64,000 nt of DNA from Candidatus Sulfidibacterium hydrothermale (GTDB lineage Bacteria; Bacteroidota; Bacteroidia; Bacteroidales; F082): assembly GCF_020149915.1 (NCBI RefSeq), contig NZ_CP083760.1, forward strand, positions 3,100,001-3,164,000, written 5' to 3'. The notes below the pieces were generated by a model that was not told the DNA's origin, did no database searches, and was given only the letters and a program-made list of their open reading frames with translations. Position 1 is the first letter of the stretch, and every line of letters begins with the position of its first letter. A program made the position numbers and the translations under genes. Below, piece after piece: positions 30,018 to 38,478 of the stretch.

Positions 30018-30545
30018 ATGAAAAAAATTACTCTTTTTTTATTCGTTATTGGATTACTTTTTGACACCACTGCTTTTTCCCAGCAGTTCGTCACTCTGCA
30101 AGCCGGAAAGACCACACAAATCGACGGGTTCTCGGCCAGCTATGTGGCTGTTTTACGCAAATCGAAAAAAGGAGAAGATTACTACCGGGTAACCGTTTCG
30201 CTGACCAATAACGAGAATGACTATATTCAATTGTTTGGCCGGGCAACAGAAACCTTTATCCGCACCGACCAGCAACCGCTGGCCATTTTTCAGTTTGCCA
30301 ACGCCACGGGAAGAGGCTTTTCTGCTACCAAAGCCAAAATGTATCCTCATCCGGTAACCATCAGCGTTCCTTACAAATGTAAAAAATGTCCGCCGCCTAC
30401 CAATCCCAAAGAAGATCCATACAACCACTACGTCAAAAGATATTACATTGGCGTTCAATTACAACACGGCTCTATTATTATGGGAAGATACGACATCCGG
30501 GTTCCTGCCGGAATGAAACCGGTGGTACGGGTGGCTGTCCTTTAA
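30018..30545 (+). CDS. Secreted protein of unknown function with a CxxC motif
   Basis: This 175-residue protein has a clear signal peptide (hydrophobic 4-18, cleavage after FSQ or nearby). The mature part is predicted beta-rich and contains KCKKCPPPTNP, a CxxC pair that could bind metal or form a disulfide. I recognise no family. It lies about 70 bases after the adaptor gene on the same strand and could be co-transcribed, which would suggest an envelope role. Confidence 0.7.
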   Translation: MKKITLFLFVIGLLFDTTAFSQQFVTLQAGKTTQIDGFSASYVAVLRKSKKGEDYYRVTVSLTNNENDYIQLFGRATETFIRTDQQPLAIFQFANATGRGFSATKAKMYPHPVTISVPYKCKKCPPPTNPKEDPYNHYVKRYYIGVQLQHGSIIMGRYDIRVPAGMKPVVRVAVL

Positions 30546-30597
30546 ACCGGAGAACAAAAAAAGTACCTTTTAATTTGTAATTGGCATCAGCCGGATT

Positions 30598-30665
30598 CTT
30601 TTTCAGTCTTGTCCGACTGAAAAAGCAGTGATATTTCCCCATCGTCCAAATGACACTTGAACGAT
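30598..30665. repeat. Two adjacent hairpins, shared with 53.8-53.9 kb
   Basis: Hairpin 1 (30598-30625) has 11-base perfect arms CTTTTTCAGTC and GACTGAAAAAG with loop TTGTCC. Hairpin 2 (30641-30665) has arms ATCGTCCAA and TTGAACGAT with 8 of 9 pairs. A related pair in the opposite order occurs at 53834-53920. The loop and inner stem (AGTC-TGTCC-GACT) are conserved while the outer arms differ with compensating changes. Confidence 0.65.
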
Positions 30666-30674
30666 GAGATGAGT

Positions 30675-30845
30675 AGTGCATGCTTTCTGCGCCAGGACCG
30701 GAGCGGAATAGCCCGCAGGGCAAAAACCGGCTGGAGGCTTAAGGCGGCGGGGCGACATGAGAAGCCCCCGCCAACATTTAGCCGACACGGCTTTTGCCCG
30801 AGGACTATAAGCGACGGGCCGCCCGGGCGCCCAAAATAAAACCAT
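30675..30845. other. GC-rich multi-stem intergenic element
   Basis: This stretch is much richer in G and C than its surroundings. It can fold into nested stems: GGGCAAAA (30718-30725) with TTTTGCCC (30792-30799), enclosing GGCGGGGC (30746-30753) with GCCCCCGCC (30764-30772, one bulge). A palindrome GCCCGGGC follows near 30830. No open frame with recognisable content covers it. It may be a structured RNA or a degenerate repeat. The rest of the 30546-30978 spacer holds the paired hairpins and a terminator. Confidence 0.45.
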
Positions 30846-30861
30846 TCCTACAAATTTTCAT

Positions 30862-30897
30862 AAAAAAAGGGGACTGTCCCAGGGAAGGACAGTCCCG
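30862..30897 (-). terminator. Terminator after the S46 peptidase gene
   Basis: GGGACTGTCC and GGACAGTCCC form a perfect 10-pair stem with a 6-base loop. On the minus strand seven T follow closely. Confidence 0.8.
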
Positions 30898-30978
30898 CAA
30901 ATGTGGGCAGTAAAAGGGAGTCACTGCCGGGAAAAAGGATTTTCAAATTACATCGTTATGCTCCGTTGCATTTCTCTT

Positions 30979-33234
30979 TTATTTCTGACTTTCGCTGGTA
31001 ACAGCGGCAGCTTCTACCCGGTTTGGTTGCGGAACTGATTTATGAATGGTCAGCTCATCAATCAGGCGGGTGTCGCCGGCATATTTGTCAATGATAAACA
31101 ATACATAACGGATATCGACCACAATGGTACGTTGCAATTTGGGAATGTAAGCGATATCGCCGCTCATGGCTTCCCAGTTGCCGTCAAAGGCCAGGCCAAT
31201 CAGTTCGCCTTTTCCGTTGATGACCGGACTTCCGGAATTTCCGCCGGTAATGTCGTTGGTGGTCAGGAAATCCACATCCTGTTTGCCATCCTGGCCATAA
31301 GGGCCGAAATCTTTCTTCTCGTAAAGTTCTTTCAGCTTTTTAGGAACAATAAATTCCGGATTGGTTGAATCTTCTTTTTGCATTACGCCGTACAGATGGG
31401 TTTGAAACAGGTAATGAACCGCATCTCTCGGATAATATCCTTCCACTTTTCCGTAGCTGTAACGCAACGTAGAATTGGCATCGGGATAAAAAACTTTGTT
31501 GGGTTCCATTTCCATGATGCCTTTCATAAACAAACGCTTTCCTTTGGCCAGTTTTCCGGAAGCCGCACGGTATTGGCCTGAGGCATCCATTAACTTGGCC
31601 ATATATTGTTGCGAGAGGAGATAAGCCGGGTCTTTTTCTATTGCTTTCAGCTCCGGATTTTCCAGAAAAGCTTTGGCTTTGGCTTCGGTACTGAAATGTG
31701 ATTTTTCAAAAACGTAATCGGCCATGGCGTTGAAATTATTTTTGAATTTCTTGGCCAGCTTGTCAAGATATTCCGGATGGAGGTTCTCCGGTACTTTCTG
31801 GAAGAACATCTGGGTCATGGCAGCAAAAACATCGCGATCGGTAGGCATGTCATAGTCTTTGTACATTTTGTGCAGTTTGCCACTCAGTTCGGCTGTCATT
31901 TCTTTCAGCCTTTTCATTTTTTTGGCTTTCTGTTCTTTGTCTTTGGTTTCTTTAATTTGTTTCAAAAGACCTTCTACAGCGCCCAGTTTTTGTGCAAAAC
32001 CAAGAAGTTCTGCTCCCTGCGCACCGGTAATACTGGCGTAAATCAGGGGCTCAATGGTTTTGGATTCCGCCTGAAAAGCGCTGGTGATATCCGGTAACAC
32101 TTCACCATATTTGGCTTTTCTTTCCGGATTTTCAGCAACCCATTTTGAGAATTCTTCATCAAAAGCTTTCTTTTTGGCGATAACATGCTGTTTTTTCACG
32201 CCGCGCATTTGTCCGATAAAATATTTCCAGCTGTTGGCAATCATCGCATAATTGGAAGCATATTTAATTTTCACATCCGGATTGGCATCCATGTGTTTTT
32301 TCCATACTTCCAGTTTTTTACCAAAAGCTTCTACCAACGGCGGATAATAGTGTTCCATTCTGAATTCCAGTTCAGGAGCAGTCATGTAACGATTGGTTGA
32401 ACCCGGGAATCCCCAAACCATGGCAAAATCGCCTTCTTTAATCCCGTCAAGAGAAATGGGAAGGTGATATTTGGGTTTTAACGGAACGTTTTTGGGGGAA
32501 TAATCAGCCGGTGAGCCGTCGGGAGCGGTATAAATACGGAAGATGGTGAAATCGCCGGTGTGGCGGGGCCACATCCAGTTGTCGGTATCGCCACCAAATT
32601 TTCCGATGGATGAAGGTGGTGCTCCCACCAGTCGTACATCGCGATAGACGATGTAAACCAACATGTAGTATTTGTTTCCTTCAAAAAAAGGTTTGATCAC
32701 CACATTGTATTTGCCGTTTTCAGAATTGGCTTTTTTAAGCCGGGCAATAATCGGATTAATAATTTTTGCCCGTTCCTGCTGGCTCATGGTATCAGAAACA
32801 TGCGGCAAAATACTGTCGCTCACATCGGCCATCCGTACCAAAATAGAAGCCGTAAGCCCTTTGTTGGGCAGCTCTTCTTTTTTGCTCATGGCCCAAAAAC
32901 CATCTTTCAGATAATCGTGTTCCACCGTACTGTGCTTTTGTACCGATTCGTAACCACAGTGGTGATTGGTAAAAAGCAATCCCTGATCGGAAACGATCTC
33001 GGAAGTACAGAAAAAGCCTTGCGGATGCGGACTGTTTGAAAGTCCGGCAATGGCATCTTTCAAGCTGGAATGATTAACGCTATAAATTTGTTCGGGGGTT
33101 AATTTTAGTCCCATCCGTTGCATTTCGGCAAAATTCTGTTGCAGCAACATGGGGATCCACATTCCCTCATGGGCCTGTAACCGGAAGCCAGCCGAAATAA
33201 AAAGGACAACCAGTAAGTAGGAAATTTTTTTCAT
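30979..33234 (-). CDS. dpp7: S46 dipeptidyl-peptidase, DPP7-like
   Basis: This 751-residue exported serine peptidase has a signal peptide (residues 1-21). The catalytic histidine lies in TNHHCGY (91-95), an aspartate region in NWMWPRHTGDF, and the nucleophile Ser667 in TGGNSGSPV. In S46 enzymes the residue 18 positions after the nucleophile sets P1 preference. It is arginine in the Asp/Glu-specific DPP11 and glycine in DPP7. Here it is Gly685 (LAFDGNW), so a DPP7-type preference for hydrophobic P1 residues is expected. It removes dipeptides from peptides in the periplasm. It is a single gene with its own terminator. Confidence 0.9.
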   Translation of the reverse strand: MKKISYLLVVLFISAGFRLQAHEGMWIPMLLQQNFAEMQRMGLKLTPEQIYSVNHSSLKDAIAGLSNSPHPQGFFCTSEIVSDQGLLFTNHHCGYESVQKHSTVEHDYLKDGFWAMSKKEELPNKGLTASILVRMADVSDSILPHVSDTMSQQERAKIINPIIARLKKANSENGKYNVVIKPFFEGNKYYMLVYIVYRDVRLVGAPPSSIGKFGGDTDNWMWPRHTGDFTIFRIYTAPDGSPADYSPKNVPLKPKYHLPISLDGIKEGDFAMVWGFPGSTNRYMTAPELEFRMEHYYPPLVEAFGKKLEVWKKHMDANPDVKIKYASNYAMIANSWKYFIGQMRGVKKQHVIAKKKAFDEEFSKWVAENPERKAKYGEVLPDITSAFQAESKTIEPLIYASITGAQGAELLGFAQKLGAVEGLLKQIKETKDKEQKAKKMKRLKEMTAELSGKLHKMYKDYDMPTDRDVFAAMTQMFFQKVPENLHPEYLDKLAKKFKNNFNAMADYVFEKSHFSTEAKAKAFLENPELKAIEKDPAYLLSQQYMAKLMDASGQYRAASGKLAKGKRLFMKGIMEMEPNKVFYPDANSTLRYSYGKVEGYYPRDAVHYLFQTHLYGVMQKEDSTNPEFIVPKKLKELYEKKDFGPYGQDGKQDVDFLTTNDITGGNSGSPVINGKGELIGLAFDGNWEAMSGDIAYIPKLQRTIVVDIRYVLFIIDKYAGDTRLIDELTIHKSVPQPNRVEAAAVTSESQK

Positions 33235-33522
33235 TTTTAATGCTTAAATTAAACAATATTCAAAAACAACTTGAATGTACATAAATTATTCCACAAATCG
33301 AAAACCACTTGCCAACAGTATTTTACATAAAACAGGCATTTCACTCGCCCATGGGTAGTGTTCGTTAACGGACAATCTATTGCTTAAATCGTACAGAAAA
33401 AGGGTTGATACGAGATCTTTATGTGACCATTCAAAAAGTCGTCATCATGTTTTTGAATCATATTCATTGATTCCGGCTGAATTACTTTTTACTTGAATTG
33501 AAAAAGAATTTTTAAAGTTTCT

Positions 33523-33552
33523 GTTCCTTTCTTGTCTCGTCAAGAAAGGAAC
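33523..33552. repeat. Perfect 12-base hairpin
   Basis: GTTCCTTTCTTG and CAAGAAAGGAAC are perfect inverted arms around TCTCGT. There is no T run on either side, so a terminator is unlikely. It is the left border of a structured tract. Confidence 0.7.
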
Positions 33553-33745
33553 CAAAGAAGACGCACCGAAACGAATGCTTCTTCCCGCTCTGCCGAAAAG
33601 CAACATCTCCGGCAAAAGAGTCTCTTGCTCACCGCAAGAGAAATGCAAGCACTTTTGCACGATGCTGTAAGCTTTTCGGTATTCACTCTCTCGCCGGCCC
33701 GCCGTTTCGGTAGGCCTGCCTACAGCTTTTACGCCATTTAGTATC
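33553..33745. other. Structured, branched intergenic element
   Basis: Outer arms CCGAAAAGC (33593-33601) and GCTTTTCGG (33671-33679), extended by CATC/GATG, enclose a hairpin TCTCTTGC/GCAAGAGA (33621-33641) and a smaller TGCAA/TTGCA hairpin (33644-33658). This would give a three-way junction. The tract is GC-richer than its flanks and lacks a credible gene. The rest of the 650-base spacer (33235-33522, 33746-33884) is AT-rich and I see no feature in it. Confidence 0.45.
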
Positions 33746-33884
33746 TGAGAAAAATAAACCTGCGAAAAATCGTAAATAAAGAGAGCTTCACCGAATTTCC
33801 TCACAAAGACGCATTTTTATATTTTTTTGTTCCCAAAACCCAGGGCTTACTTGAAATCAAAAAGAAATCTTTTTAAACCAAGGG

Positions 33885-34967
33885 TCACGAGGGAACCTTT
33901 ATTTTCATGCCTTTTTTCAGTCCCGACAAAACCTGAATATTGATTCCGTCTGAGATTCCGGTTTTAATTATCTGCTTTTTAAATACCTGTGGTGCCGTTT
34001 CCACTTCTACATAAGTGGTCGTATCGCCCTGAAATTGCAAAAGCTGTTCGGGGATGGCCAGGACACTGTCGGCTCTTTCCAAAACAATATCCGCATTGGC
34101 ACTGTATCCCGAACGGATAAATTCATTTTTCTTCAGTTTTACATCGGCCTGAATTTCAAACTGAACGGCGCCGTTTTCTTCCACTCCTTTAGGAGCTATT
34201 TTGGTCAACACCGCATCAAACCGGGCATTGTCAATGGCGCCAATGGTAAGAATCAGCGGCATTCCGACGCGGATTTTTCCCACTTCCGTTTCATCAATTT
34301 TTCCTTTAAAGATCATATCGTTCATATCGGCTATGGTGGCAATGGTCGTCCCCGCATTAAAGTTATTGGCTTCGATCACCTGATTTCCGATTTCCACCGG
34401 TACATCCAGCACCATTCCGGAAATGGTCGAACGTACCAGCGTATTGGTAGGCGATCCTTTTTTCTGTATCTGTCCTTCTTTAATTAATTGCAGGTTTTCT
34501 TTAGCCGTTTGCAATTCTTCCTGGGCAATTTTGTATTTGGTTTCCACCGCATCAAAATCAGCCTGGGCAATCACTCCTTTTTCCAACAGCTCGCGTTGCC
34601 GGTCATAGTTACGTTTGGCTTCGCTTAAATTAATTTTAGCCTGATCGACCCGCGAAATGGCATTGTTCAGGTTGATCATATTAGGAATGATCCGGATTTT
34701 GGCAATCAAATCGCCTTTTTTAACCATTTGTCCTTCCTGCACATAAATCTTTGAAATGATTCCGGAAACCACCGGTTTAATTTCAATTTCTTTACGCGGA
34801 ACCACCGAACCTGTGGCTACCGTTTTTTTGATGATGTTGGTAACAAACGGTTTTTCCGTTTTGTAAACTACCGGTTTTTCTTTGGATTTTTCCCATAAAA
34901 AATAAAGGGTATAGCCAAAAACTCCAAGGATAACCACAACCATCAGGATTTTAAAAAACGTTTTCAT
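33885..34967 (-). CDS. MacA-like periplasmic adaptor
   Basis: This 360-residue membrane-fusion protein has one N-terminal membrane segment (residues 5-25), a lipoyl half (YVQEGQMVKKGDLIAKI), a helical hairpin (about 105-165), a second lipoyl half and beta-barrel/MP domains ending in LSGLKKGMKIKVP. It is the last gene of a four-gene minus-strand operon (ATPase, permease, permease, adaptor), 27 bases after the second permease. It should connect the ABC machine to an outer-membrane TolC-type duct, which is not encoded here. Confidence 0.9.
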   Translation of the reverse strand: MKTFFKILMVVVILGVFGYTLYFLWEKSKEKPVVYKTEKPFVTNIIKKTVATGSVVPRKEIEIKPVVSGIISKIYVQEGQMVKKGDLIAKIRIIPNMINLNNAISRVDQAKINLSEAKRNYDRQRELLEKGVIAQADFDAVETKYKIAQEELQTAKENLQLIKEGQIQKKGSPTNTLVRSTISGMVLDVPVEIGNQVIEANNFNAGTTIATIADMNDMIFKGKIDETEVGKIRVGMPLILTIGAIDNARFDAVLTKIAPKGVEENGAVQFEIQADVKLKKNEFIRSGYSANADIVLERADSVLAIPEQLLQFQGDTTTYVEVETAPQVFKKQIIKTGISDGINIQVLSGLKKGMKIKVPS

Positions 34968-34994
34968 ATTTCTATTAATTAATTGTTTATCAAT

Positions 34995-36263
34995 TTATTC
35001 ATCTCTCAATGCTTCCACCGGCTTAATGCTTACGGCTCTTTTGGCAGGAATCATTCCGGCAAAAATGCCCGATACCACCAAAACAGCCAATGCGGTCAGG
35101 GCAACATGAAAATTCACTTCGGGATGGAGAAAAAACTGTGATTTTCCGCCGCTTTTTACCAAAAGCTTATCGATTAACGAAAGCAGGCTCACCCCGACAA
35201 CAAGTCCGGTATAACCGGCTACGATAGTCAGCGTAACCGACTCAAGAATAATCTGCGAAATAATATGGAAAGGAGTGGCTCCCAATGCTCTTTTCACCCC
35301 GATTTCGCGGGTCCGTTCCTTGACAATAATCAGCATAATATTGGAAACGCCGATAATACCGGCCAACAGGGTACCTACTCCCACAATCCAGATCAGTCCG
35401 TTAATACCGGCAAAAAGACCGGTCATTTTTTTAAATTCTTTTTCCAGGTTAAAATGGCCGATAGCCTGGGTATCTTTCGGATTGATGTGATGGATTTTTT
35501 TCATCAGGGCAATGACCTTGGCTTCAGTAACTGTTGCCGGCACGCTGTCCTGCGAAGTAATTGCAAACCAGAACACCCGGTTTCCATAATTAAAGGTTCG
35601 CTGCATACTGGTAAAAGGCAAAAAAATGCTGTTGTTATCGCGGTCGGCCCGGTTACCTTTTTTCTTAGACTGAAAAGTACCCACTACTTCAAAGTAAACG
35701 CCTTGAATACGAATGTATTTACCAATAGGATTTTCCCCGTTTTTAAACAATCCGCTCACCACGTCTTTTCCGATGACCGCCACTTTACGGTAATGACGAA
35801 TATCATTCATATTTACAAAACGACCACTCAGCATGTCCACCGGACTGATTTTAATAAAATCGGGATAATCGCCATAGATGGTATAACCTCCGGTTTCCTT
35901 TCCGTATACCACATTGTTGGCACCGCGATAACCGCCTCCCTGCAAACGGGGAGCCAACAGTTTTACATCAGGAACATTTTTACGAATCGCTTTTATATCA
36001 CTATTGGTAAAATGAAAACTCCGCCCTTTTTTAAATCCCTGATAAGGAAGTGAGGTTTGTTGTGCCCACATAAAAAAACTATTGGTAGCCAGGTCACCAA
36101 AACCTTCCATCACTCCGTTTTGCAAACCTTTTCCGGAGCCCAGCATCACCACCAGCATAAAAATGCCCCAAAAGACGCCAAAGGCGGTGAAAAAAGTCCG
36201 GACAGGATTCTTTTTCAGTGCAGTCCAGATTTCCTGCCAGTTGTCCCAGTCAAATAGATTCAT
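34995..36263 (-). CDS. MacB-type ABC permease, second copy in operon
   Basis: This 422-residue permease has an N-terminal helix (VRTFFTAFGVFWGIFMLVVML), a MacB_PCD periplasmic domain (about 45-270) and three C-terminal helices with KERTREIGVKRALGA and a KPVEALRDE ending. It is clearly a paralogue of the next permease upstream (shared WQEI start, same ending, similar length). The pair may form a heterodimer around the single ATPase. It lacks the fused ATPase of E. coli MacB. Spacing to the first permease is 20 bases. Confidence 0.9.
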   Translation of the reverse strand: MNLFDWDNWQEIWTALKKNPVRTFFTAFGVFWGIFMLVVMLGSGKGLQNGVMEGFGDLATNSFFMWAQQTSLPYQGFKKGRSFHFTNSDIKAIRKNVPDVKLLAPRLQGGGYRGANNVVYGKETGGYTIYGDYPDFIKISPVDMLSGRFVNMNDIRHYRKVAVIGKDVVSGLFKNGENPIGKYIRIQGVYFEVVGTFQSKKKGNRADRDNNSIFLPFTSMQRTFNYGNRVFWFAITSQDSVPATVTEAKVIALMKKIHHINPKDTQAIGHFNLEKEFKKMTGLFAGINGLIWIVGVGTLLAGIIGVSNIMLIIVKERTREIGVKRALGATPFHIISQIILESVTLTIVAGYTGLVVGVSLLSLIDKLLVKSGGKSQFFLHPEVNFHVALTALAVLVVSGIFAGMIPAKRAVSIKPVEALRDE

Positions 36264-36283
36264 CGTTGGTTTCCTTTCCTGAA

Positions 36284-37519
36284 TTATTCATCACGTAACG
36301 CTTCAATGGGTTTTATGGAAGCCGCTTTTTTGGCCGGAATAAATCCGGCAATGGCTCCGGCAATGACCAGCAAAACCATCGCTGAAATGGCAATGGAAAG
36401 GTTGGCTTCCGGATGCCGGAAGAAGTCAGACGGCGGCAGATACTTATTTACCAGTTCCAGCAACCCTACACCGGCCATCAGGCCAATATATCCGGCCAAA
36501 CTGGTAATTACCACCGACTCCATTAAAATAAGTCCTACGATAGATGCAGGAGTAGCACCCAGCGCTTTCCGGATACCGATTTCTTTGGTTCGTTCTTTTA
36601 CTACAATCATCATAATATTGCTCACCCCCACAATACCGGCAATAATGGTTCCGATACCGATTATCCAGATAAACAACCGGATTCCGGCAAACAGGTTCAT
36701 AAACTTTTCATATTGTTCCAAGGTATTCGAAATTCGAATGGCTCTTTGGTCAGAAGGGGAAAAATGATGCGCTTTGGCAAATTGCATCCGGAGTTCTTTT
36801 TCGATGGTTTTGGTTTGACGCAGTGAAGCGTCGCCAACGGTCAACGAAATCATTCCCAGCCGGTTTCCACCATTAAAAATACGTTGTGCTGTGGTTACGG
36901 GGATATAGGCTTTCCGCATTTCACCGTTGCCGCCGGCATCTTTAAAAACGCCAATCACTTTAAACGGAATATTGCCTACCTCCACATATTTTCCCAGCGG
37001 AGAAATCCCGTGCCGGAAAAGATCTTTTCGTACCACATCACCAATGACAATCACTTTACTGAAGTGACTTATATCAAGCGGATTAATAAATCGTCCCATG
37101 GTGATTTCGGTATTTTCGATGTATCTGTTTCCCGGATGCACAGCCCGGATGTCGTAAGAACCCGACCAGGTTTTGTAACTGACATTTTTGTTTCCCACAT
37201 AAAAACGACCCGAAATGTGATCGATATGCGGATCCACCTTTTTTGTCCGGGTATAATCTGCATTGGTAAATTGTATCCTGCGCCCGGCATTGGTTCCTTT
37301 ATAAGGTTTGGAGGTCAGTCCCTGAAAAATCCACAAACTATTGGTAGCTTCATCGGCAAACTGATGTTGCACGCCGTTTTGCAATCCGCGTCCCGAACCC
37401 AGCAAAATAATCAGCATAAAAATGCCCCAGGCCACACTAAAACCCGTTAAAAAAGTACGTAACTTATTCTTGCTAATCGTACTGAAGATTTCCTGCCACT
37501 TGTCACGGTCAAATATCAT
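36284..37519 (-). CDS. MacB-type ABC permease, first copy in operon
   Basis: This 411-residue permease has the same architecture as its paralogue: a membrane helix near residues 20-42, a MacB_PCD domain, three C-terminal helices, a KERTKEIGIRKALGA loop and a KPIEALRDE end. Its start overlaps the ATPase stop by 4 bases, so the two are probably translationally coupled. A two-permease set with one ATPase is common in Bacteroidota export operons. The cargo is unknown. Confidence 0.9.
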   Translation of the reverse strand: MIFDRDKWQEIFSTISKNKLRTFLTGFSVAWGIFMLIILLGSGRGLQNGVQHQFADEATNSLWIFQGLTSKPYKGTNAGRRIQFTNADYTRTKKVDPHIDHISGRFYVGNKNVSYKTWSGSYDIRAVHPGNRYIENTEITMGRFINPLDISHFSKVIVIGDVVRKDLFRHGISPLGKYVEVGNIPFKVIGVFKDAGGNGEMRKAYIPVTTAQRIFNGGNRLGMISLTVGDASLRQTKTIEKELRMQFAKAHHFSPSDQRAIRISNTLEQYEKFMNLFAGIRLFIWIIGIGTIIAGIVGVSNIMMIVVKERTKEIGIRKALGATPASIVGLILMESVVITSLAGYIGLMAGVGLLELVNKYLPPSDFFRHPEANLSIAISAMVLLVIAGAIAGFIPAKKAASIKPIEALRDE

Positions 37520-38247
37520 AAGGCCAAGGCTTCTTCTTCCACAAGGTTTTCAAAAACTTTTTGTTTCGACTCACTGCTGTTGGCATCATTTTCAATACGA
37601 CCGTCTTTCAGGTGGATAATCCGGTCGGTTTTTTCGGCAATGTCCTGCTCATGAGTAACAATAATCATGGTGATTCCTTCGCGGTTGATCTGTCGCAACA
37701 AATCCATCACTTCCATAGAAGTTTTCGAATCGAGCGCACCGGTAGGCTCATCGGCCAAAATCACTTTGGGTTGGGTAATCAACGCACGGGCAATGGCCAG
37801 CCGCTGCTTTTGTCCGCCGGAAAGTTCGCTGGGCATGTGTTCAGCCCACGGACCCAACCCCATTTTCTCTAAATATTCTAAAGCCAACTGGTTACGCTTT
37901 TTTCTGGGAACTTTCTGGTAATAAAGAGGTAAAGCCACATTTTCCATGGCATTTTTAAAGGGGATCAGGTTAAACGACTGAAAAACAAACCCCAACATTC
38001 TGTTTCTGTAAAAAGCGGCTTTTTTTTCGTTGAGATTCTCCATCAGGGTTTTATCCAGAAAATATTTTCCTTCGTCATAACTGTCAAGAATGCCGAGAAT
38101 ATTCAATAAAGTAGACTTGCCGGAACCGGAAGACCCCATGATAGAAACCAGTTCACCTTTTTCGATATGCAGATTAATTCCTTTTAAAACATGGAGTTTG
38201 TTTTTCCCCATCCGGTAACTTTTATGAATATTTTCGAGACGTATCAT
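37516..38247 (-). CDS. MacB/LolD-type ABC transporter ATPase
   Basis: This 243-residue ATPase has Walker A GSSGSGKS near residue 36, a Q-loop, signature LSGGQKQR, Walker B VILADEPTGALD and an H-loop histidine in IIVTHEQD. It is the first gene of the ATPase-permease-permease-adaptor operon and powers it. The roughly 20 residues after the usual MacB ATPase core are charged and unremarkable. No -7 box matching TAnnTTTG is evident in the 230-base upstream gap. Confidence 0.93.
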   Translation of the reverse strand: MIRLENIHKSYRMGKNKLHVLKGINLHIEKGELVSIMGSSGSGKSTLLNILGILDSYDEGKYFLDKTLMENLNEKKAAFYRNRMLGFVFQSFNLIPFKNAMENVALPLYYQKVPRKKRNQLALEYLEKMGLGPWAEHMPSELSGGQKQRLAIARALITQPKVILADEPTGALDSKTSMEVMDLLRQINREGITMIIVTHEQDIAEKTDRIIHLKDGRIENDANSSESKQKVFENLVEEEALAL

Positions 38248-38454
38248 TGTTATTTTTTTGCTTCGGTGAAAAATATGATCACTACATAAAGACCATGAAT
38301 TATGCCACTGTTATAATCTAACTGAAACACATCTGTTTACACATATTTTACACCATTATACACCCCGTCCACCAACCCAGGAAAGTGTTCGGCTTTTCTA
38401 CAAAAGTGTGCGATTTCGTGCAATAGGGTAAAAAGAGAAACAGCATAATTGTAT

Positions 38455-38462
38455 TACTTTTG
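38455..38462 (+). promoter_or_regulatory. -7 box of the MutS-like gene
   Basis: TACTTTTG(C) matches TAnnTTTG, 16 bases before the ATG at 38479. It excludes an in-frame upstream start at 38449. Confidence 0.5.
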
Positions 38463-38478
38463 CGGTGAAACAAAAAAC

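Noticed and set aside
30603-30845. Minus-strand open frame across the GC-rich element
   Set aside because: Composition follows the GC-rich stems and the frame has no recognisable content.
33445-33804. Minus-strand open frame of 119 codons over the structured tract
   Set aside because: It crosses the hairpins that define the tract. No family, signal or start context.
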